DNA of 25,507 bases from the NCBI GenBank assembly GCA_003601725.1, contig PIYJ01000006.1, forward strand, positions 1 through 25,507, in the 5' to 3' direction. Origin of the DNA: Candidatus Bathyarchaeota archaeon. GTDB taxonomy: Archaea; Thermoproteota; Bathyarchaeia; Bathyarchaeales; DTEX01. Positions 22,606-25,507 of this stretch are shown in pieces. Within the stretch, counting starts at the first letter, position 1; each line of letters opens with the position of its first letter. The position numbers and the translations under genes were made by a program. The notes under the pieces were generated by a model. It had not been told where the DNA came from. It did not search any database and worked only from the letters and a program-made list of their open reading frames with translations.

Positions 22606-23697
22606 ATGGGTATTAGCCTCGGATTAGTCGGCGTCGGAATGTTCGGCCGGTCTTTCATAAGTCTCTTCAAGAATCATCCGGATGTCGACCGGTTCGCTTT
22701 ATGCGATCTCAGGAAGGATAGGTTGGAATACTGGGCTGACAAATACGATGTATCCGAGACCTATCGTAGCCTTGACGAGATATGCAAATCAGACATCGAA
22801 TCGATCGCGATAATTACCCAACCTTGGCTGCATGCTAGGCAGGCGATTAAAGCGATGAAGGCTGGTAAACATGTCTACTGCGCCGTGCCCGCAGCTCAAT
22901 CAATCAAGGAATGCGAGATGCTTGTGAAGACAGTGAAGGAGACAGGCATGATCTATATGAATGGTGAAACGAGCTACTTTCGTCCCGAAGCTGTTTTCTG
23001 CCGGAAGAAAGCTGAGGAGGGTGCCTTCGGGGAGTTCATACATTGCCGTGCTGAGTACTTCCATGATCTAAGCCATGGGCTGGAAGAAGTGGCAAAGAAT
23101 AGATGGGGAGAAGATTGGGGAAGAGATAAGACGGGAGGGATACCGATGCATTACCCGACACATTCAATCTGTTTTCCAGTCTCAGTGATGAAGGCGCATA
23201 TGATAAAAGTTTCAGCACAAGGATTCATCTATCCAAATGATGATTGGTTCCGCGAAGATACAATTTACAGAAACGTCTTCTCCAATGAGACGGCTTTCTT
23301 CACGATGAGTAATGGAGCGACAGCCTTGATATGTGAGTTTCGCCGCATAGGCCATCCCGGATGCGAAAGAACAAGCGGAATCTATGGAACCGAAGGAAGC
23401 TTCGAATGTAATCTAGCAGGAGCCGTTTGGGCAGACAAGAATGGAAGGCAGATCGTGAATCCTACTCGTCATCATGAATGGCTGCCTGAACCTCTCGCAA
23501 CAAATCTAGGAGGGCATGGAGGGTCACATGCATATCTGGTTCATGAATTTGTAGATTCAGTGAAAAAGCAGCGTCTACCGAGGATTAACGTTTGGGAAGC
23601 GGTGCGTTACTGTGCGCCGGGGATAATCGCCCATCAATCAGCTCTTCAAGAAGGAAGATTACTTAAAATCCCAGATTGGGGCGACCCGCCTGAATAA
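22606..23697 (+). CDS. Gfo/Idh/MocA-family oxidoreductase
   Basis: NAD(P)-dependent sugar-type dehydrogenase fold: N-terminal Rossmann motif LVGVGMFGRS (7-16), then the middle strand GKHVYCAVPAAQS (87-99), and a C-terminal alpha/beta domain with GGIPMHYPTHS (177-187), where His186 fits the catalytic His of the family. The usual EKP triplet, whose Lys sits by the nicotinamide, reads A93-V-P95, so chemistry may differ. Length 363 aa is normal. ATG 22606 has AGGATGAT (22593-22600) in front, and a TATA-like CATAAATA near 22525. The substrate cannot be told from sequence; comB follows after 48 nt and may be co-transcribed. Confidence 0.85.
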   Translation: MGISLGLVGVGMFGRSFISLFKNHPDVDRFALCDLRKDRLEYWADKYDVSETYRSLDEICKSDIESIAIITQPWLHARQAIKAMKAGKHVYCAVPAAQSIKECEMLVKTVKETGMIYMNGETSYFRPEAVFCRKKAEEGAFGEFIHCRAEYFHDLSHGLEEVAKNRWGEDWGRDKTGGIPMHYPTHSICFPVSVMKAHMIKVSAQGFIYPNDDWFREDTIYRNVFSNETAFFTMSNGATALICEFRRIGHPGCERTSGIYGTEGSFECNLAGAVWADKNGRQIVNPTRHHEWLPEPLATNLGGHGGSHAYLVHEFVDSVKKQRLPRINVWEAVRYCAPGIIAHQSALQEGRLLKIPDWGDPPE

Positions 23698-23745
23698 TAG
23701 ATAACAGATTATTGGAACAACTATTCAGTTGAACGAGGGAGGCAC

Positions 23746-24477
23746 GTGGTCAGCATGAATATTAAGGTGAACCTTGAGCTAACCGCGAAAGAAACGGCTG
23801 AGGCTGCGAGACAGGGGAATATAATGGTGGTAATCGATGTGTTGCGATGCACTTCAAGCATAATAAATGCCCTTGTAAACGGAGCGGAGAGAATAATACC
23901 CGTGAAGGCTCTGAGGGAAGCTTACAAGCTCAAATCGGAGCATCCGGAGAATCTCCTCGCCGGCGAAAGGGGAGGAACAAAACCCGAAGGCTTCGACTTC
24001 GGAAACTCCCCTCTTGAATTCACGCGAGACAAAGTTCAAGGCAAGACGCTGATCTTCACCACCACGAGCGGAACAGCTGCCCTAATCCGCTGTAGAACTG
24101 CAAAATCCGTTTTGATAGCAAGTTTTCTTAATGTGAGCTCCGTTGCTTCTAGGGCTTTAAAGATCGCTTCAAGAGAAGAAGGGGAAATCTCAATAGTTCC
24201 TTCAGGACGGAGGGGACATTTCTCTCTTGAGGATTTTCTCTGTGGTGGCGCCATTGTTGAAAAATTAACCGAGCACAATGTGATTCTATCGGATTCCGCA
24301 TCCGCTTCGCTTCTCTCATTTCAGCAAGCAAAGAATTCTCTTCTCAACCAGATCATGAAGGGAGAGCACGCTCAGAATCTGGTTAAATTGGGATTCGAAG
24401 AAGATGTGAAGTTCTGCTGTCAAGTCGACGTTTTAGATATAACGCCCTCACTGAAGAACGGCGCCATAACATTATAA
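23746..24477 (+). CDS. comB: 2-phosphosulfolactate phosphatase family (ComB)
   Basis: Mg-dependent phosphatase family; ComB makes sulfolactate during coenzyme M synthesis in methanogens but homologues are widespread in organisms without methanogenesis. Motifs: VVIDVLRCTSSI (Asp and Arg of the active site), LAGERGGTKPEGFDFGNSPLEF, TTTSGTAAL, IVPSGRRGHFSLEDFLCGGAI. The 243-residue length is typical. GAGGGAGG (23735-23742) precedes both GTG 23746 (3 nt) and ATG 23755 (12 nt); either could be the start. No comA, comC or other CoM genes are in view, so the true substrate is open. Confidence 0.88.
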   Translation: MVSMNIKVNLELTAKETAEAARQGNIMVVIDVLRCTSSIINALVNGAERIIPVKALREAYKLKSEHPENLLAGERGGTKPEGFDFGNSPLEFTRDKVQGKTLIFTTTSGTAALIRCRTAKSVLIASFLNVSSVASRALKIASREEGEISIVPSGRRGHFSLEDFLCGGAIVEKLTEHNVILSDSASASLLSFQQAKNSLLNQIMKGEHAQNLVKLGFEEDVKFCCQVDVLDITPSLKNGAITL

Positions 24478-24513
24478 ATCTATTTTTCAAGCTAAACATG
24501 AAAAAGATTCAGC

Positions 24514-24568
24514 TTATTCCTTCTCTGAAACGGAATAATTAATTCTCCCCCATGCTATTCCTAGCATG
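24514..24568. repeat. Two tandem hairpins after comB
   Basis: TTATTCC (24514-24520) / GGAATAA (24532-24538), then CATGCTA (24551-24557) / TAGCATG (24562-24568) with a 4-nt loop; each is a perfect 7-bp stem. The first is followed by TTAATT. They may mark the comB 3' end or the leader of the RAM-domain gene 73 nt further on. Confidence 0.4.
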
Positions 24569-24641
24569 ATTATCAGGACAGTTCTCTACATAAAACATAA
24601 AAGTCACATATTGAGGAATACCAAAATAGGGGAGAAGATTC

Positions 24642-24872
24642 TTGGTCTGCGCGTATGTTCTGATCCAAGCGACATTAGGGAAAGCTCTTAACGTTGTTAA
24701 GGAAGTCTCCGAGATTAAGGGTGTGAAAAGCGCCTCCGCGGTGACTGGAGCCTACGATGTAGTTGCAGTGGTCGAAGTTGAGAAAATATCCGACATAGCA
24801 GATCTAGTAGTCAACAAGATCCACCGGATAGAAGGAGTCTGCAGCACACAAACCTTAATCTGCGTAGCCTAA
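24642..24872 (+). CDS. Stand-alone Lrp/AsnC ligand-binding (RAM) domain protein
   Basis: Seventy-six residues that make up one complete RAM domain: YVLIQATLGKALNVVKEV, IKGVKSASAVTGAYDVVAVVEV, and VVNKIHRIEGVCSTQTLICV. There is no helix-turn-helix, so it does not bind DNA alone; known stand-alone RAM proteins oligomerise and bind amino acids, sometimes modulating full-length Lrp proteins. TTG 24642 is supported by GGGGAG (24629-24634) with a 7-nt spacer. With an amino-acid network all around, an amino-acid sensor role is plausible but inferred. Confidence 0.88.
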   Translation: MVCAYVLIQATLGKALNVVKEVSEIKGVKSASAVTGAYDVVAVVEVEKISDIADLVVNKIHRIEGVCSTQTLICVA

Positions 24873-24982
24873 AGAAGAACTGCGGAAAATCTTAAGATGG
24901 ACTACCTCTGGATCTTCCACAAATTTCTTAGCGGTAGCTATAAAAATTTTTACATGTGAGACGCGCATTCACGTTGAAAAAG

Positions 24983-24996
24983 ATATAAAGATCTTT
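24983..24996 (+). promoter_or_regulatory. TATA box overlapping a 10-bp palindrome (antitoxin promoter)
   Basis: ATATAAAG (24983-24990) overlaps the perfect palindrome AAAGATCTTT (24987-24996). Transcription would begin near 25010, just before the antitoxin ATG at 25025. A symmetric site on the TATA box is where an autoregulating antitoxin dimer would be expected to bind. Confidence 0.4.
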
Positions 24997-25024
24997 GTTC
25001 CTTTAGTAATTTAGGGACAATCCG

Positions 25025-25315
25025 ATGGGTGGAATTAAAGTTTACATATCTGACGATGTGGAGCGAAGATTTAGAGAGGTTGCCATGAAGCTTTTCGGCT
25101 ATAGAAAGGGCTCCCTGAGCATAGCCTCGGAGAAGGCTATCTCCGCTTGGCTCTCGCAAGTTTCAGAGGTTCTGGAGATCGCTGAATCGATTGAAGATCC
25201 TGTTGAAGCGATTTACGGCATGCTATCTCACGTTAAACGAAGCGGAGTTGAACTTCAACATGAAGCTGGAGAAGTCAGGGCTAAAAAAGCTCTCGGGTAC
25301 AGAGGTGCTACTTGA
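25025..25315 (+). CDS. VapB-like antitoxin candidate
   Basis: A 96-residue protein beginning MGGIKVYISDDVERRFREVAMKLFG-type sequence: a beta strand followed by two helices (residues 4-45), as in ribbon-helix-helix DNA-binding antitoxins, then a charged helical tail. It is followed by a PIN-domain ORF in a different frame, overlapping by 56 nt, the usual antitoxin-toxin order. ATG 25025 has AGGGA (25013-25017) ahead. The fold assignment is by pattern only; it could be another small DNA-binding protein. Confidence 0.65.
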   Translation: MGGIKVYISDDVERRFREVAMKLFGYRKGSLSIASEKAISAWLSQVSEVLEIAESIEDPVEAIYGMLSHVKRSGVELQHEAGEVRAKKALGYRGAT

Positions 25316-25507
25316 CGCAAACATTTTCCTTGAGGCTGAACTGGCTGAGATCCATGGCCCAGCATGTAAACAGCTCTTAGAGAAGTTGAGGGACGGTGAG
25401 ATCAAAGCTGCAATTACCGATTTCCATGTGGATTCGATAGTCATCGTCATGGAGAAGTATGGGAAGAGATGGAGTGAAATAAGTTTATTCTTAGCCTCGC
25501 TTCTCCG
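25260..25507 (+). CDS. vapC: PIN-domain (VapC-like) toxin, N-terminal part (cut by window edge)
   Basis: The frame from ATG 25260 is open to the window end. After about 16 residues it reads VLLDANIFLEAELAEIHGPAC, the first PIN strand with its metal-binding Asp19, then helices CKQLLEKLRDGEIKAAITD and a segment resembling the second acidic region (IVIVMEKYG). PIN toxins are Mg-dependent ribonucleases that cut tRNA or rRNA. A TTG at 25248 is an alternative start, with GGAG (25244-25247) directly before it. The C-terminal acidic residues are outside the window. Confidence 0.75.
   Translation, partial: MKLEKSGLKKLSGTEVLLDANIFLEAELAEIHGPACKQLLEKLRDGEIKAAITDFHVDSIVIVMEKYGKRWSEISLFLASLL

Noticed and set aside
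1..25507. CRISPR arrays, insertion sequences, prophage or defence islands
   Set aside because: No regularly spaced repeats, transposase motifs or terminal inverted repeats were seen; the only accessory-type element is the VapBC-like pair at the right edge.

Overview
The window looks like chromosomal DNA of an uncultured archaeon, probably of the Bathyarchaeia/Thermoproteota kind (inference). Signs are the archaeal GHMP-type shikimate kinase, the ADTH synthase/3-dehydroquinate synthase II route into the shikimate pathway, a GTP-type PEP carboxykinase, GatB, the COG1900/COG2122 homocysteine genes, TATA-box promoters, GGAGG/GGTGAT ribosome sites and frequent GTG/TTG starts. No rRNA, tRNA, IS element or CRISPR array was seen. 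Gene density is high and the content is mostly core anabolism.

Layout. 1-1154 (minus): hisG and the first codons of hisD, which overlap by 4 nt. 1410-2219 (minus): ADTH synthase, the first step of the archaeal shikimate route. 2344-9777 (plus): a compact aromatic operon of leader peptide, aspartate kinase, DHQ synthase II, aroD, aroE, archaeal aroK, aroA and aroC, with 4-nt overlaps at several junctions. 9833-11110: a DUF1537 four-carbon sugar-acid kinase. 11133-12470 (minus): glyA. 12653-15410 (plus): a small Cys-containing ORF, then a three-gene homocysteine unit (COG1900 with CBS domains, NIL-ferredoxin, COG2122/UPF0280). 15429-16289 (minus): pheA. 16658-18541 (plus): GTP PEP carboxykinase. 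18725-19792 (minus): UroD/MtaA-like protein. 19978-20931 (plus): galT. 20985-22457 (minus): gatB. 22606-24477 (plus): a Gfo/Idh-type oxidoreductase and comB. 24642-24872: a stand-alone Lrp/AsnC RAM domain. 25025-25507: a VapBC-type pair cut by the window end.

Metabolic logic. Aspartate semialdehyde, downstream of aspartate kinase, is a substrate of both ADTH synthase (aromatics) and the homocysteine proteins. PEP from the carboxykinase is a substrate of AroA, and PheA takes prephenate toward phenylalanine. The left two thirds of the window therefore reads as one connected amino-acid network, although asd, chorismate mutase and tyrA are not here.

Main discovery candidate. The leader of the aromatic operon (about 2373-2536) holds an unannotated 29-codon ORF with its own Shine-Dalgarno site, seven of whose last 12 residues are Phe or Tyr. 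Its stop codon is 2 nt before a long hairpin followed by TTTTT and then the aspartate-kinase ribosome site. Mutually exclusive pairings can be drawn that would link ribosome stalling on Phe/Tyr codons to formation of that hairpin. This resembles bacterial ribosome-mediated attenuation; I know of no established archaeal example. A weaker analogue (TATA, SD, mini-ORF with two His codons) lies ahead of hisG, and a Cys-containing mini-ORF precedes the homocysteine operon.
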